From: Maribellus luteus
GTDB lineage: Bacteria; Bacteroidota; Bacteroidia; Bacteroidales; Prolixibacteraceae
DNA: 64,000 bases
Reading direction: 5' to 3'
NCBI RefSeq assembly: GCF_003576475.1
Contig: NZ_QWGR01000011.1
Coordinates: 92,354 to 156,353 of the forward strand
The notes beneath the pieces are model-generated. The model searched no databases. It had not been told where the DNA came from and saw only the letters and a program-made list of their open reading frames with translations. Position numbers and translations under genes: made by a program. Shown here one piece after another: positions 26,687-35,645 of this stretch; within the stretch, counting starts at the first letter, position 1; each line of letters opens with the position of its first letter.

Positions 26687-27781
26687 ATGAAAAAGATTTT
26701 ACAATTGCTGACTGTTTTCGCGTTGGTTATTGCTTGTAATTTTGCAATGGCACAGGGGAAAGCAAAAATTGTATTCGATGAAATGGAGCATAATTTTGGC
26801 TCTTTCAAAGAAGCAGACGGTGTGCAAACCACCACATTCAAATTTAAAAACAGCGGAGATGTGCCATTGGTGTTGTCCAATGTGCGTGCTTCGTGTGGAT
26901 GTACAACTCCGAAATATACCCGTGAGCCGGTTGCTCCGGGCGAGAGTGGTACCATCGATGTGAGCTACAACCCAAAGAACCGTCCGGGCTCTTTCAATAA
27001 AACGGTGACGGTTAGTTCGAATGCCGAAAATGCAACCGTTGTTCTGAAAATATCAGGAACAGTTGCTCAGCGTGAAAAAACACTGGCCGAAGAGTATCCC
27101 AGAACCATTGGTGAACTGCGTGTAAAAACCAACTATGTTTCGTTTGCCAAATTGAAAATGGGTGAAACAGCCACGCAAGAGCTGGAGTTGGTTAACGATA
27201 CCGACAAACCCATTGAAGTAGGTTTTCGTACGGTTCCCGGTCACCTGACTGCAAAGGTGGAGCCTTCCACCATTCCTGCACATAGCAAAGGGAATTTGAT
27301 TGTGACCTATGATTCAAAGAAAGTGGATGAATATGGATTTACTTCGCACCGGATTTACCTGTCGTTAAACGGAAGCAACGATTATAAAAACTCGGTGGGC
27401 GTAAGTGCTACCATCGAAGAAGATTTTTCAGTCCTGACACCCGAACAGCTGGCCAATGCGCCCGTTGCAGCTTTCGAGCCAACTTCGTTTGATTTTGGCG
27501 ACATGAAACAGGGAGATAAAAAATCGCATACTTTTCAGCTGACCAATAACGGAAAATCTGAGTTGCTGATCCGCCGGGTACGTTCATCGTGCGGATGTAC
27601 CGCAGTTGCTCCATCCAAAAAAGTAATTGCACCCGGAGAAACAGCTCCGATCGAAGTTACATTTGATTCGAGAGGAAAACGTGGCCGTCAAAGTAAGTCG
27701 ATTACCGTTATTACCAACGATCCTAAAAATCCGACTGCAACTTTGCGTGTGTCAAGCAATATAATTACCACTGCCGGTTAA
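26687..27781 (+). CDS. Secreted protein with two DUF1573 domains
   Basis: 364 residues from ATG 26687, chosen because MKKILQLLTVFALVIACNFAMAQ is a signal peptide; an in-frame upstream start would add 14 residues. Two DUF1573 Ig-like domains occur near 23-125 and 260-360. Each has HNFG or FDFG at the start and a CGC motif (RASCGCTTPKYT, RSSCGCTAVAPS). The middle section (about 135-245) is a related Ig-like fold without CGC. The family is common in Bacteroidota periplasm; its function is not established. Divergent from the kinase gene. Confidence 0.8.
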   Translation: MKKILQLLTVFALVIACNFAMAQGKAKIVFDEMEHNFGSFKEADGVQTTTFKFKNSGDVPLVLSNVRASCGCTTPKYTREPVAPGESGTIDVSYNPKNRPGSFNKTVTVSSNAENATVVLKISGTVAQREKTLAEEYPRTIGELRVKTNYVSFAKLKMGETATQELELVNDTDKPIEVGFRTVPGHLTAKVEPSTIPAHSKGNLIVTYDSKKVDEYGFTSHRIYLSLNGSNDYKNSVGVSATIEEDFSVLTPEQLANAPVAAFEPTSFDFGDMKQGDKKSHTFQLTNNGKSELLIRRVRSSCGCTAVAPSKKVIAPGETAPIEVTFDSRGKRGRQSKSITVITNDPKNPTATLRVSSNIITTAG

Positions 27782-27809
27782 GCATAATTGATGTTAATAA
27801 TAATTCGAG

Positions 27810-27846
27810 GGTGTTGGAGATTCTGTCTTCAGCACCTTCTTTTTTA
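27810..27846 (+). terminator. Intrinsic terminator after the DUF1573 gene
   Basis: GGTGTTGGAGA (27810-27820) pairs over 11 positions with TCTTCAGCACC (27826-27836), with two G-U pairs, and TTCTTTTTT follows. Confidence 0.75.
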
Positions 27847-27906
27847 TGCCGGAACGGGAAACTGCGTTTATTTATAGTATTTTTGAGGGCATAACAAACA
27901 ATACAG

Positions 27907-29025
27907 ATGACAGAAAAGAAGGATTTACACCACCATGTTGAGAATGATCCGGCTTTTAAAGGATTAGCGGTAAATGCCGGAATTGAACAACCCAACGTTG
28001 TGAACGACGATTCAATCAAACGTTTTTTGAATAAAAAAAGAAGGCTTTTGCCTGCAGAAGAATACGTAAAAGGTATTCTGGAAGGAAATATTACTTTGCT
28101 GAGTAAAGCGGTGACTTTGGTTGAAAGTTCCAAACGGGAACATCAGCAAATTGCACAGGAGATTATCAAAGAGTGCCTGCCTTACAGCGGAAAGTCAATT
28201 CGTGTGGGGATTACAGGTGTACCCGGAGTAGGGAAAAGCACCTTTATTGAAGCGATGGGAAGCTACATCACTTCCCGGGGGGGCAAGCTGGCTGTACTGG
28301 CAATCGACCCCAGCAGCGAACGCTCAAAAGGAAGTATTTTAGGCGATAAAACCCGGATGGAGGAGTTATCGGGCGACAAAAATGCTTACATCCGTCCCAG
28401 CCCGTCGGCAGGATCGCTTGGCGGTGTGGCCCGAAAAACCCGGGAAACGATTATTTTGTGTGAAGCAGCGGGGTTCGATCATATTTTTATTGAAACCGTA
28501 GGCGTAGGGCAAAGTGAGACTGCAGTGCATTCCATGACCGATTTTTTCCTGTTGCTGATGCTGGCCGGTGCCGGCGACGAACTTCAGGGAATCAAGCGAG
28601 GGATTATGGAAATGGCCGACCTGATTGCCATTAATAAAGCAGATGGAAACAACCTCGAAAAGGCAGAAATTGCCAAAGTGCAGTACCGAAATGCTATTCA
28701 CCTGTTCCCCTCCAAGGATTCGGAATGGGCACCTCAGGTGTTGACTTGTTCAGCTTTCAATAAAATAGGGATAGAAGCTATTTGGGAGCAAGTGGAGAAG
28801 TACAAAAAGCTGACGCTTGATTCAGGTTATTTTCATCAGTTAAGAAATTCCCAGGCTACTTACTGGATGCACGAAACCATTGAGGAACAGTTGCGGAGAA
28901 ATTTTTATGATCATCCGGAAATAAAAGAGAAATTAAAGGTGTTGGAGAATTATGTGCGAAACGATGCCATGAGTTCTTTTGTTGCAGCCGGCGAATTACT
29001 CGAAATGTACTCGAAATTAAAATAA
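27907..29025 (+). CDS. meaB: MeaB/ArgK-type G-protein chaperone of methylmalonyl-CoA mutase
   Basis: 372 residues. P-loop GVPGVGKST at 104-112; the LAIDPSSERSKGSILGDKTRM segment, with DPSS and the switch region, follows; FIETVGVGQSE is the family signature and INKAD the base-recognition motif. An N-terminal extension of about 45 residues and a C-terminal dimerisation segment match MeaB. It guards and reloads adenosylcobalamin in methylmalonyl-CoA mutase. The mutase genes are not in this window. A terminator-like hairpin follows at once. Confidence 0.93.
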   Translation: MTEKKDLHHHVENDPAFKGLAVNAGIEQPNVVNDDSIKRFLNKKRRLLPAEEYVKGILEGNITLLSKAVTLVESSKREHQQIAQEIIKECLPYSGKSIRVGITGVPGVGKSTFIEAMGSYITSRGGKLAVLAIDPSSERSKGSILGDKTRMEELSGDKNAYIRPSPSAGSLGGVARKTRETIILCEAAGFDHIFIETVGVGQSETAVHSMTDFFLLLMLAGAGDELQGIKRGIMEMADLIAINKADGNNLEKAEIAKVQYRNAIHLFPSKDSEWAPQVLTCSAFNKIGIEAIWEQVEKYKKLTLDSGYFHQLRNSQATYWMHETIEEQLRRNFYDHPEIKEKLKVLENYVRNDAMSSFVAAGELLEMYSKLK

Positions 29026-29051
29026 AGACCGCTTTGTTTCGGCGCGGTTTT
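29025..29051 (+). terminator. Probable terminator of meaB
   Basis: AAGACCGC and GCGGTTTT arms with a GC-rich loop directly after the meaB stop; the T-run is broken by one C. The following 240 bases to lpdA show no gene. Confidence 0.6.
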
Positions 29052-29293
29052 CTGTTTTGACAACGAATGCTGGTTTTATAATTTTGAACGAATGGCTACC
29101 CGTACAGTACAGGATTCTGAAATGTTTGAAAAGCCTTAGATTTGGAAAACCTTTCGGGAATAGAGGTGTTATTATAACTTAAAAATCAAAATTCAGGGAA
29201 CAGACAGTGTATAACATCTTTTTATGATATCCGCGAAGGAGAGTAAAAATGAAGTTTCAATAGAAAAAACCATAGAAATAAAAAATAATTAAA

Positions 29294-30685
29294 ATGAATT
29301 ACGATGTAATAGTTATTGGCAGTGGTCCCGGCGGATATGTAGCTGCCATTCGTGCTTCGCAGCTGGGATTGAAAGTAGCTGTTGTCGAAAAAGAAAACCT
29401 CGGTGGTATTTGTTTGAACTGGGGATGTATCCCAACAAAATCGTTATTGAAAAGCGCGCAGGCCTTTGAATACGCAGTACACGGTGCCGATTACGGTGTG
29501 GCTATTTCAGGAGAAGTAAAAGCTGATTTTGAAGCCATGATAAAACGTAGCCGGGGTGTTGCTGAAGGCATGAGCAAAGGAATACAATTTTTGTTCAAAA
29601 AGAATAAAGTGGAGTCTATTTTCGGTTGGGGAAAACTTAGCGGTAAAAATACCGTTGAGGTAACCGACGATGCCGGAAAGAAAAGCACTTACACCGCGAA
29701 ACACATTATTCTGGCAACCGGTGCGCGTTCGCGCGAATTGCCTAATCTTCCGCAAGACGGCAAAAAGATCATTGGTTACCGGAAAGCGCTTTCTCTGGAA
29801 AAACAACCGGAAAGCATGGTTGTGGTTGGTTCGGGAGCTATTGGTAGTGAGTTTGCCTATTTCTACCACACCATCGGAACCAAGGTAACTTTGGTTGAGT
29901 TTATGCCCACGCTGGTGCCCAACGAAGACGAAGAAGTGGCCAAACAGCTGGAACGTAATTTCAAAAAATCGAAGATGGCCGTCATGGTAAGTTCGTCGGT
30001 TGAAAGCGTTGATACCTCAGGAGACAAGTGCAAAGTAACCATCAAAACCAAAAAAGGACAGGAAGTGGTGGAAGCAGATGTGGTTCTTTCTGCAGTAGGA
30101 ATCTCGCCTAATACAGAAGGCATCGGGCTGGAAGAGTTGGGTGTTGCCATGGAAAACGGACGTGTAAAAGTGGATGAATACTACCGCACAAACGTGGACG
30201 GTGTTTATGCCATTGGCGACATTGTGGCCGGGCCTGCTTTGGCACACGTTGCTTCAGCTGAAGGTATTGCCTGCGTGGAGAAAATTGCAGGAATGAATCC
30301 GGAGCCGATCGATTACTCCAACATTCCCGGGTGTACTTATACCAGCCCCGAAATTTCATCAGTTGGCCTTACCGAGGCAAAAGCCAAAGAATCCGGTTAC
30401 GAAGTTAAGGTGGGTAAATTCCCGTATTCAGCCAGTGGAAAAGCAAGTGCTGCCGGTCAGAAAGACGGTTTTGTAAAGCTTGTTTTTGATGCAAAATACG
30501 GAGAACTGCTGGGCGCTCACATGATCGGCGGTAACGTAACTGAAATGATTGCCGAAATGGTGGTGGCCAAAAAACTGGAAATCACCGGTCATGAGCTGAT
30601 CAAGACAATTCATCCGCACCCGACTATGAGCGAGGCCGTGATGGAAGCTGCCGCCGCCGCGTATGACGAAGTGATACATATTTAA
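29294..30685 (+). CDS. lpdA: Dihydrolipoyl dehydrogenase
   Basis: 463 residues. The FAD-binding GSGPGGY at 10-16 is followed by the redox disulfide Cys40/Cys45 in GGICLNWGCIPTKS. The NAD-binding GSGAIGSEFAYFY, the AIGDIVAGPALAH motif and the C-terminal HPHPTMSEAVMEAA, which carries the active-site His, are all present. It is the E3 subunit that re-oxidises lipoyl groups of 2-oxoacid dehydrogenases or the glycine cleavage system. It stands alone, so the partner complex cannot be told from context. Confidence 0.95.
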   Translation: MNYDVIVIGSGPGGYVAAIRASQLGLKVAVVEKENLGGICLNWGCIPTKSLLKSAQAFEYAVHGADYGVAISGEVKADFEAMIKRSRGVAEGMSKGIQFLFKKNKVESIFGWGKLSGKNTVEVTDDAGKKSTYTAKHIILATGARSRELPNLPQDGKKIIGYRKALSLEKQPESMVVVGSGAIGSEFAYFYHTIGTKVTLVEFMPTLVPNEDEEVAKQLERNFKKSKMAVMVSSSVESVDTSGDKCKVTIKTKKGQEVVEADVVLSAVGISPNTEGIGLEELGVAMENGRVKVDEYYRTNVDGVYAIGDIVAGPALAHVASAEGIACVEKIAGMNPEPIDYSNIPGCTYTSPEISSVGLTEAKAKESGYEVKVGKFPYSASGKASAAGQKDGFVKLVFDAKYGELLGAHMIGGNVTEMIAEMVVAKKLEITGHELIKTIHPHPTMSEAVMEAAAAAYDEVIHI

Positions 30686-30706
30686 TAGCACATAGAATAT
30701 AACAGG

Positions 30707-30734
30707 AAGCCCGTATAAAACTGCGGGCTTTTTT
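30707..30734 (+). terminator. Intrinsic terminator of lpdA
   Basis: AAGCCCG/CGGGCTT stem followed by a T-run, 21 bases after the stop. Confidence 0.85.
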
Positions 30735-30834
30735 GTTGATTTTATTTCGACTAATAGTCGATTTTTTTCGAAAGGATCATAAGCTGCTGTTTATCAGTTT
30801 TGAATGTTTTGTATAATCATAATTAATTCTAAAT

Positions 30835-30900
30835 TTGACCCTTAAAATCAACTACAGGTACCGGATAATTGCCCATAGTTTAATTTATTATAAGGGTCAA
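30835..30900 (+). promoter_or_regulatory. Perfect 10-bp inverted repeat in front of the FadL-like gene
   Basis: TTGACCCTTA (30835-30844) and TAAGGGTCAA (30891-30900) are exact inverse complements 46 bases apart, ending 25 bases before the start codon. They could be a long-loop RNA hairpin controlling the start or two operator half-sites. No T-run follows, so it is not an intrinsic terminator. Confidence 0.45.
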
Positions 30901-30925
30901 TATCAAAGAATTAAAGTTATTTTAC

Positions 30926-32551
30926 ATGAAAAAACTAGCCTTGATCGCGGCATTGGTGATGCTGCTTCAAACCGCATTTGGTGGAGGTTTGCTAACCAAC
31001 TACAACCAAAGTGCACAATATGTGCGAATGTTATCACGTAACGCTTCTCTCGACATCGATGGTGTTTTTTATAATCCTGCAGGTTTAACAAGTTTGCGGG
31101 ATGGGTGGCATTTTGCTTTTTACAGTCAAACCATTTTTCAGAAAAGAGAGATAACTGCCGGATTTCCTTATCTGAACAGTCCTGATTATGAGGGCGAAAC
31201 CACTATTCCGGTTTTTCCAGATTTGTATGGAGTTTACAAAAAAGGTAACTGGGCGTTTTCGCTGGGAGTGGGACCGGTAGCCGGTGGAGGAACCGCAACT
31301 TTTGACAACGGATTGCCGTCTTTCGAGATTCCTATCTCTAAGGCAGTTCCGGCTCTTGCAGGTCTTTCTCAAATTAGTCCCAACCTGGCTGTAACAGGAT
31401 ACGATCTTGATATGGAGCTGGAAGCATCTTCCATATTCTGGGGAATTCAGTTAGGGGCAACTTACGATATCAACGAGGTGATTTCTGTTTATGGTGGCGT
31501 ACGTGTAATGCCATCAGTTAATACCTACAAAGGTTTTATTAAAAATGTAAAACTGACTGCAGGCGGACAAACCGTTGCAGCTCCCGAATTTTTAACCGGT
31601 GCTGCCGGGGTGGTGAATAACCTGGCCCAGGTTGCCTATACTGCCGCTTCGGGTTTGCAGCCTTTAATGGATGCCGGTGCTGGTCTTTATACTCTGGATC
31701 AGTTGGAAACAAACCAATATATTTCGGCGCAACAACGAGCTCAGATTGAAGGAGGATTGTTGGCCTTGGGTGTAAGCCAGGCTGCTATCGATCAAATGAA
31801 TCTTGGAACGGTACAGGGAGCCTATACCGGAGCTGGTAATCAGTTGGCGGCACAGGGAGAATCGCTTAGCCAGAATGCAGCCTCGATGGAAGACCGTTAT
31901 GTGGATGTGAAACAAAAAGGAATGGGTTTTACACCGATTATTGCGGTGAATATAAGTCCAAACGATGGTTGGAACATTGCCTTGAAATACGAACACAAAA
32001 CGTATCTGAAACTCGAAAACGAAACGACTGTTGACGATATGGGATTGTTTCCCGACAAAGCCGAAACACAATACGACGTACCGGCTATCTTTACAGCCGG
32101 AGTTGGTTATCGCGGTTTGAAATGGCTGGAGGCTCAGTTGTCGTACAACCTATATTTTGACAAAAACGTTCACTACGGATACAATGTGCGTTACCAAACT
32201 ACCGGGCAGCAAATGCTTCGGGAAATCGACAAAAACTATTACGAACTGGGGTTGGGATTGCAATTCAATTTAACCGACAAGTTTGCGATTAGTGTGGGCG
32301 GATTGCGTTCGGATATGGGAGTTGGCGATCTTTACCAGAGCGATTTCAGTTTTAGTAATTCTTCTCATACATTGGCGGGAGGGATTTGCTGGAAATTAAC
32401 CGACCGGATCACACTGGATGCCGGAGTACTGAACACTTTCTACCAAAAGGAAAAAGTTACCTTTGCCGATCCGGTATTTGGAGACTACGACGAAAGCTAC
32501 CAGAAAACTACCCTGAGTTTGTCAGCCGGTATTTCGTACAGCATTTTTTAG
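30926..32551 (+). CDS. FadL/OmpP1-family outer-membrane transporter
   Basis: 541 residues with signal peptide MKKLALIAALVMLLQTAFGG. The FadL-type start is visible: an N-terminal hatch region with SAQYVRMLSRNASLDID, then GVFYNPAGLT. Amphipathic beta strands continue to the aromatic C-terminus GISYSIF. FadL proteins admit hydrophobic compounds such as fatty acids or aromatics. An unusual helical, Ala/Gln-rich insertion (about 215-325, with SAQQRAQIEGGLLALG) lies between strands and is probably an extracellular or periplasmic loop. Single gene between two terminators. Confidence 0.85.
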   Translation: MKKLALIAALVMLLQTAFGGGLLTNYNQSAQYVRMLSRNASLDIDGVFYNPAGLTSLRDGWHFAFYSQTIFQKREITAGFPYLNSPDYEGETTIPVFPDLYGVYKKGNWAFSLGVGPVAGGGTATFDNGLPSFEIPISKAVPALAGLSQISPNLAVTGYDLDMELEASSIFWGIQLGATYDINEVISVYGGVRVMPSVNTYKGFIKNVKLTAGGQTVAAPEFLTGAAGVVNNLAQVAYTAASGLQPLMDAGAGLYTLDQLETNQYISAQQRAQIEGGLLALGVSQAAIDQMNLGTVQGAYTGAGNQLAAQGESLSQNAASMEDRYVDVKQKGMGFTPIIAVNISPNDGWNIALKYEHKTYLKLENETTVDDMGLFPDKAETQYDVPAIFTAGVGYRGLKWLEAQLSYNLYFDKNVHYGYNVRYQTTGQQMLREIDKNYYELGLGLQFNLTDKFAISVGGLRSDMGVGDLYQSDFSFSNSSHTLAGGICWKLTDRITLDAGVLNTFYQKEKVTFADPVFGDYDESYQKTTLSLSAGISYSIF

Positions 32552-32575
32552 ATCAATAACAGCATAGCAATTCAT

Positions 32576-32608
32576 AAACGGGTGTAGACAAGTCTGCACC
32601 CGTTTTTT
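32576..32608 (+). terminator. Intrinsic terminator of the FadL-like gene
   Basis: ACGGGTGTAGAC / GTCTGCACCCGT stem (one T-G pair) with a short loop, followed by TTTTTTG. Confidence 0.9.
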
Positions 32609-32732
32609 GTTTTGGAAGGGCGGAACTTAAAAACTTGATTGCGGAATTCTGATCCTCGATTCCCGATGCCGGTCCGTAACTGTGTGTTGTTAGTTTCAGC
32701 GGTCATCAATTTCAGCTGTATTTGATTTTAGA

Positions 32733-33224
32733 CTAGAGAGTAGTGGACTTCCACTTAAACGACTGCTTGTCGATGGCGCGCTGAACAGCCAGAACCCCAT
32801 CCAAGTGATCGTATTCGTGCTGAATGAGCTCGGCCATATCGTCTTCCAGCTCTTCGGTGTGCCTTTGCCAGTTGAGATCGAAATAAGAGACCGTTATTTT
32901 TTTGTGGCGTCTTACTTTTACAAGCAGGCTGGGAAAACTCATACAGTCGTCCCATAGTTCAATCATTTCATCACTCAGGTTTGAAAGTTCCGGATTGATC
33001 ATCACCGAAGGTTTGTTAATGTGCAGCGCAATAATGCGCTTGTTCAGTCCGATCTGCGGTGCGGCAATGGCGCGGCCAAATCCATATGTTTTTTGAATGT
33101 CGAGGATGGCTTCCCACATCAGTTGGATTTGAGAATGCAGTCGCAATAATTCTTCTTTATCTACCGGCTCCGCAGTTTTGTAAAGGTCGGGATGACCCAG
33201 CAACAAAATATCTTTTATGGCCAT
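32733..33224 (-). CDS. def: Divergent peptide deformylase
   Basis: 163 residues with the deformylase fold. Motif 1 is GFGRAIAAPQIG (48-59). Motif 2, normally EGCLS, reads WDDCMSFP with the metal ligand Cys94 kept. Motif 3 HEYDH (136-140) supplies the two His ligands and the catalytic Glu137. Metal ligands are complete, so catalysis is possible, but the EG to DD and L to M changes put it outside the canonical Def group. It may be a second deformylase or have a different N-formyl substrate. Single gene on the minus strand. Confidence 0.75.
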   Translation of the reverse strand: MAIKDILLLGHPDLYKTAEPVDKEELLRLHSQIQLMWEAILDIQKTYGFGRAIAAPQIGLNKRIIALHINKPSVMINPELSNLSDEMIELWDDCMSFPSLLVKVRRHKKITVSYFDLNWQRHTEELEDDMAELIQHEYDHLDGVLAVQRAIDKQSFKWKSTTL

Positions 33225-33248
33225 GGCAGGTACTTTTGTTAAAAATAC

Positions 33249-33280
33249 AAAAGCTGCCTCTTTAAACAGAAACAGCTTTT
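33249..33280 (-). terminator. Terminator of the lipoprotein gene at 33303
   Basis: AAAAGCTG/CAGCTTTT stem with a 16-base loop; the T-rich side suits the minus strand. Confidence 0.65.
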
Positions 33281-33302
33281 ATATCCTCTTTTTAGCTATT
33301 AT

Positions 33303-33830
33303 TTACGGTGAACTGGTTTCAATTTTCAGAACAAAATAAGTTTCCACAACAAAATTCATGGGAGCACTGTTGGTGGTTCCTGAAACCAAAACCGTTAGCT
33401 CTTGCTCTGATTTCAATATATTTCCAATTAGCACCAGTATTGAGCTGTTGATTTCAGGTTGTTGCGGCGGATTTGAAGACGCAATATTTTCGAAAGTAGC
33501 GATTACACCAATTCCTTCAATCGAAATATCAATGGAGTCAATACTTTGGTTGCTTTGTATTCCGCTGAATTTAACATAGAAATCTTCTACTCTTAACGAC
33601 TTCAGATTGTCTATGAATTCTTTTAAATTTTCATCTTCCTCCAGCGACTCAGTCAGCGACTGGGAAAAGGCATAACTCATCGCTTCCGATTTTGTTGCGG
33701 TACTTGTTGTGTCTGCTACCTCAACCGGGACTTTTACCGACAGCGTGGTGGTGGAAACTTCTGTTGTGTTGCACGACGAAAACACAATCAGGCTATACAA
33801 AATGAGTGAAAGTGAGAAAATGCGTTTCAT
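33303..33830 (-). CDS. Small lipoprotein of unknown function
   Basis: 175 residues. The signal peptide ends VFSSC (Cys20), followed by a Thr/Val-rich linker (NTTEVSTTTLSVKVPVEV). The remainder is an alpha/beta region with no recognised motif. No acidic cluster follows the Cys, so it may stay in the periplasm-facing leaflet. Its own terminator follows, and the next gene upstream has a separate terminator, so it is monocistronic. Confidence 0.6.
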   Translation of the reverse strand: MKRIFSLSLILYSLIVFSSCNTTEVSTTTLSVKVPVEVADTTSTATKSEAMSYAFSQSLTESLEEDENLKEFIDNLKSLRVEDFYVKFSGIQSNQSIDSIDISIEGIGVIATFENIASSNPPQQPEINSSILVLIGNILKSEQELTVLVSGTTNSAPMNFVVETYFVLKIETSSP

Positions 33831-33926
33831 AAGAACATATTATGGATTTGTTACCACAAGATAAGACAAAAACGTTGTGCCGCGAAAGCTATTGGCCGAA
33901 TTGTTAGGGGGCTTTAAAGATTTGTT

Positions 33927-33957
33927 CAAAAAAAGCTGCCCCCAACGAGGCAGCTTT
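33927..33957 (-). terminator. Intrinsic terminator of the lipoprotein gene at 33996
   Basis: AAAGCTGCC/GGCAGCTTT stem around CCCAACGA, with a T-run on the minus strand; almost the same stem as at 12865-12896. Confidence 0.85.
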
Positions 33958-33995
33958 GTAGAACTAACTGTGCAACAAATTTAGGAATACCCTTC

Positions 33996-34649
33996 CTAAT
34001 TTAATTCAAATGTTTTATTGTAGATTTCTCCGCTAATCAGTTTGGTGGCCAGGGTAAACTTACTAATGCCCTCCTGGCGTAAATCGCTGATGTCGAACCT
34101 GAAATCGCGTGTAAACCAGGCTTCGCACAGGTCGTCGTTGGCGTTGTGCCTGATTTCAAATACCGGCACTTCATCGTTGCCGTTGATCGGATGAAGACGT
34201 GCCAGCGTAATGGTGTGTTCCTGGCAACCACCGCCGTAGGAAAGTCTGAAATACAGGCAGTCGCCGTCAACATAGGCATCGTGCATGTGTACCGGATCGC
34301 GAGCCAGGCTGTCGTAGTTCTCAAAATAAAGATCTACATAGGCCGCGCAGGATAATTCTTCCACATAGTTTATTTCGCAGGAAATCCCTTCTCCACACTT
34401 ATTTACAACTTTACTTAACTTGCTGTATTCAATCAGTACCCGCTGTCCTTCCGTAAAAATAAAACCTTTGGGGTAGTACAATGGCTGAATGACTGTTCCG
34501 TTGTCGAGTTCAATCACAATTCCGCATCCACCGGTTCCGGCATAATCCATTACGGTTCCCGTTTCGGTAAGTAGCATGGGAGAGTCATCGTCGTTGCAGC
34601 TTGTTAGGGCAACAATAAATAAAATGAATATAAAAATGAGTTGTTTCAT
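33996..34649 (-). CDS. Lipoprotein of unknown function
   Basis: 217 residues; signal peptide ending ALTSC (Cys18) followed by acidic NDDDSP, a likely surface-export tag. An N-terminal beta domain (about 28-95) contains YAGTGGCGIVIELDNG and FTEGQRVLIEY, resembling small OB-like lipoprotein modules such as NigD-type proteins. The C-terminal domain (about 105-217) includes YGGGCQEHTITLA and a WFTRDFRFDISDL strand pair. Several Cys residues could form disulfides. No function can be assigned. Confidence 0.6.
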   Translation of the reverse strand: MKQLIFIFILFIVALTSCNDDDSPMLLTETGTVMDYAGTGGCGIVIELDNGTVIQPLYYPKGFIFTEGQRVLIEYSKLSKVVNKCGEGISCEINYVEELSCAAYVDLYFENYDSLARDPVHMHDAYVDGDCLYFRLSYGGGCQEHTITLARLHPINGNDEVPVFEIRHNANDDLCEAWFTRDFRFDISDLRQEGISKFTLATKLISGEIYNKTFELN

Positions 34650-34948
34650 GGCTTTCTGACTTTTACATAAAACGAAGTAATCTTTGTTTTAGTCTGTTCA
34701 TTCTTCATATTCCGGATGTAGAATTTTCTGTTATAAGCGAATACATTGCCAAGATGTTTTTGAACTGTAAAAGGTTGCGTGGCAATGATAAATTTTTGGA
34801 AACGGGTAGTCATAAACGGCTCTGGTAGCTAATTTTATCGCCGAAGTTCATTGTCTGTTTTTCTGAATTACAGTGGGAAGACTGGCCGTTTCATTGCCTT
34901 TGGTTTTTAGATGAACAGGAATCACCCAAAATCTTTTTTAAGTACTAC

Positions 34949-34977
34949 GCAACCTTTTTGTTCCTGAATCCATCTAA
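34949..34977 (+). promoter_or_regulatory. Candidate ECF-sigma promoter in front of the sigma gene
   Basis: GCAACCTTTTTG (34949-34960) has the AAC -35 core typical of ECF promoters, and CATCTAA (34971-34977) a matching -10 element, with ECF-like spacing. It lies about 110 bases before the sigma gene, as expected for autoregulation. The rest of the 438-base gap 34650-35087 contains no gene. Confidence 0.5.
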
Positions 34978-35087
34978 GGGGTGATTTAGTAGTAATAACC
35001 GTGTAACCAATTTGCAAATGAAAGGGAGTAGAGACACGATACAAGTCGGCAATATTACTTACTTTTACGGCACATTTGCAATAAACT

Positions 35088-35645
35088 TTGGAAGACCTGA
35101 AACATATAATAGCAGAGTGTGCCTCGGGCAAAATGCGTGCCCAGGAAAAGCTGTACCGCATGTTTGCATCCAAAATGTTTGCAGTATGCCTGCGTTATTC
35201 GCGCGATAATGCCGAAGCGGAAGATAACTTGCAGGAAGGCTTTATGAAGGTGTTCGCGAGTATAAAAAGTTTCAGGCACGAGGGTTCTTTTGAAGGCTGG
35301 ATGAGGAGAATTATGGTAAATGTTTCGCTGGAGAAATTCAGGAAACAACAGGTAATGTATCCGGTGGAAGATGTCTCCATTTATGAAAGTCAGCAATATT
35401 CTGACGAGATCATGGATGATATATCGGCACAGGAGCTTATGGAGTTGATCCAGGAATTATCTCCGCGTTACCGCATGGTTTTTAATCTTTATGTGATTGA
35501 GGGAATGAATCATGAAGAGATCAGCCGCGAAATGAAGATTAGTGTGGGTACCTCAAAGTCAAACCTGGCACGTGCCCGGGAAATACTGAAGGGAAAGGTG
35601 AAAGCACTATACAGTGACAAGGGAAAAAGTAATAATTCGGCTTGA
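35088..35645 (+). CDS. ECF-type RNA polymerase sigma factor
   Basis: 185 residues from TTG 35088; a stop lies two codons upstream, and the next possible start would delete part of region 2. Region 2 is visible as LYRMFASKMFAVCLRYSRD followed by AEDNLQEGFMKVFASI, and region 4 as LSPRYRMVFNLYVIEGMNHEEIS ending in SKSNLARAREILK, the helix-turn-helix that reads the -35 element. Its stop overlaps the next start (ATGA), so sigma and the membrane protein below are co-translated. Probably released by that partner under an unknown envelope signal. Confidence 0.92.
   Translation: MEDLKHIIAECASGKMRAQEKLYRMFASKMFAVCLRYSRDNAEAEDNLQEGFMKVFASIKSFRHEGSFEGWMRRIMVNVSLEKFRKQQVMYPVEDVSIYESQQYSDEIMDDISAQELMELIQELSPRYRMVFNLYVIEGMNHEEISREMKISVGTSKSNLARAREILKGKVKALYSDKGKSNNSA

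Noticed and set aside
29092..29139. 15-codon frame before lpdA as a leader peptide
   Set aside because: No codon bias towards a relevant amino acid and no terminator between it and lpdA.
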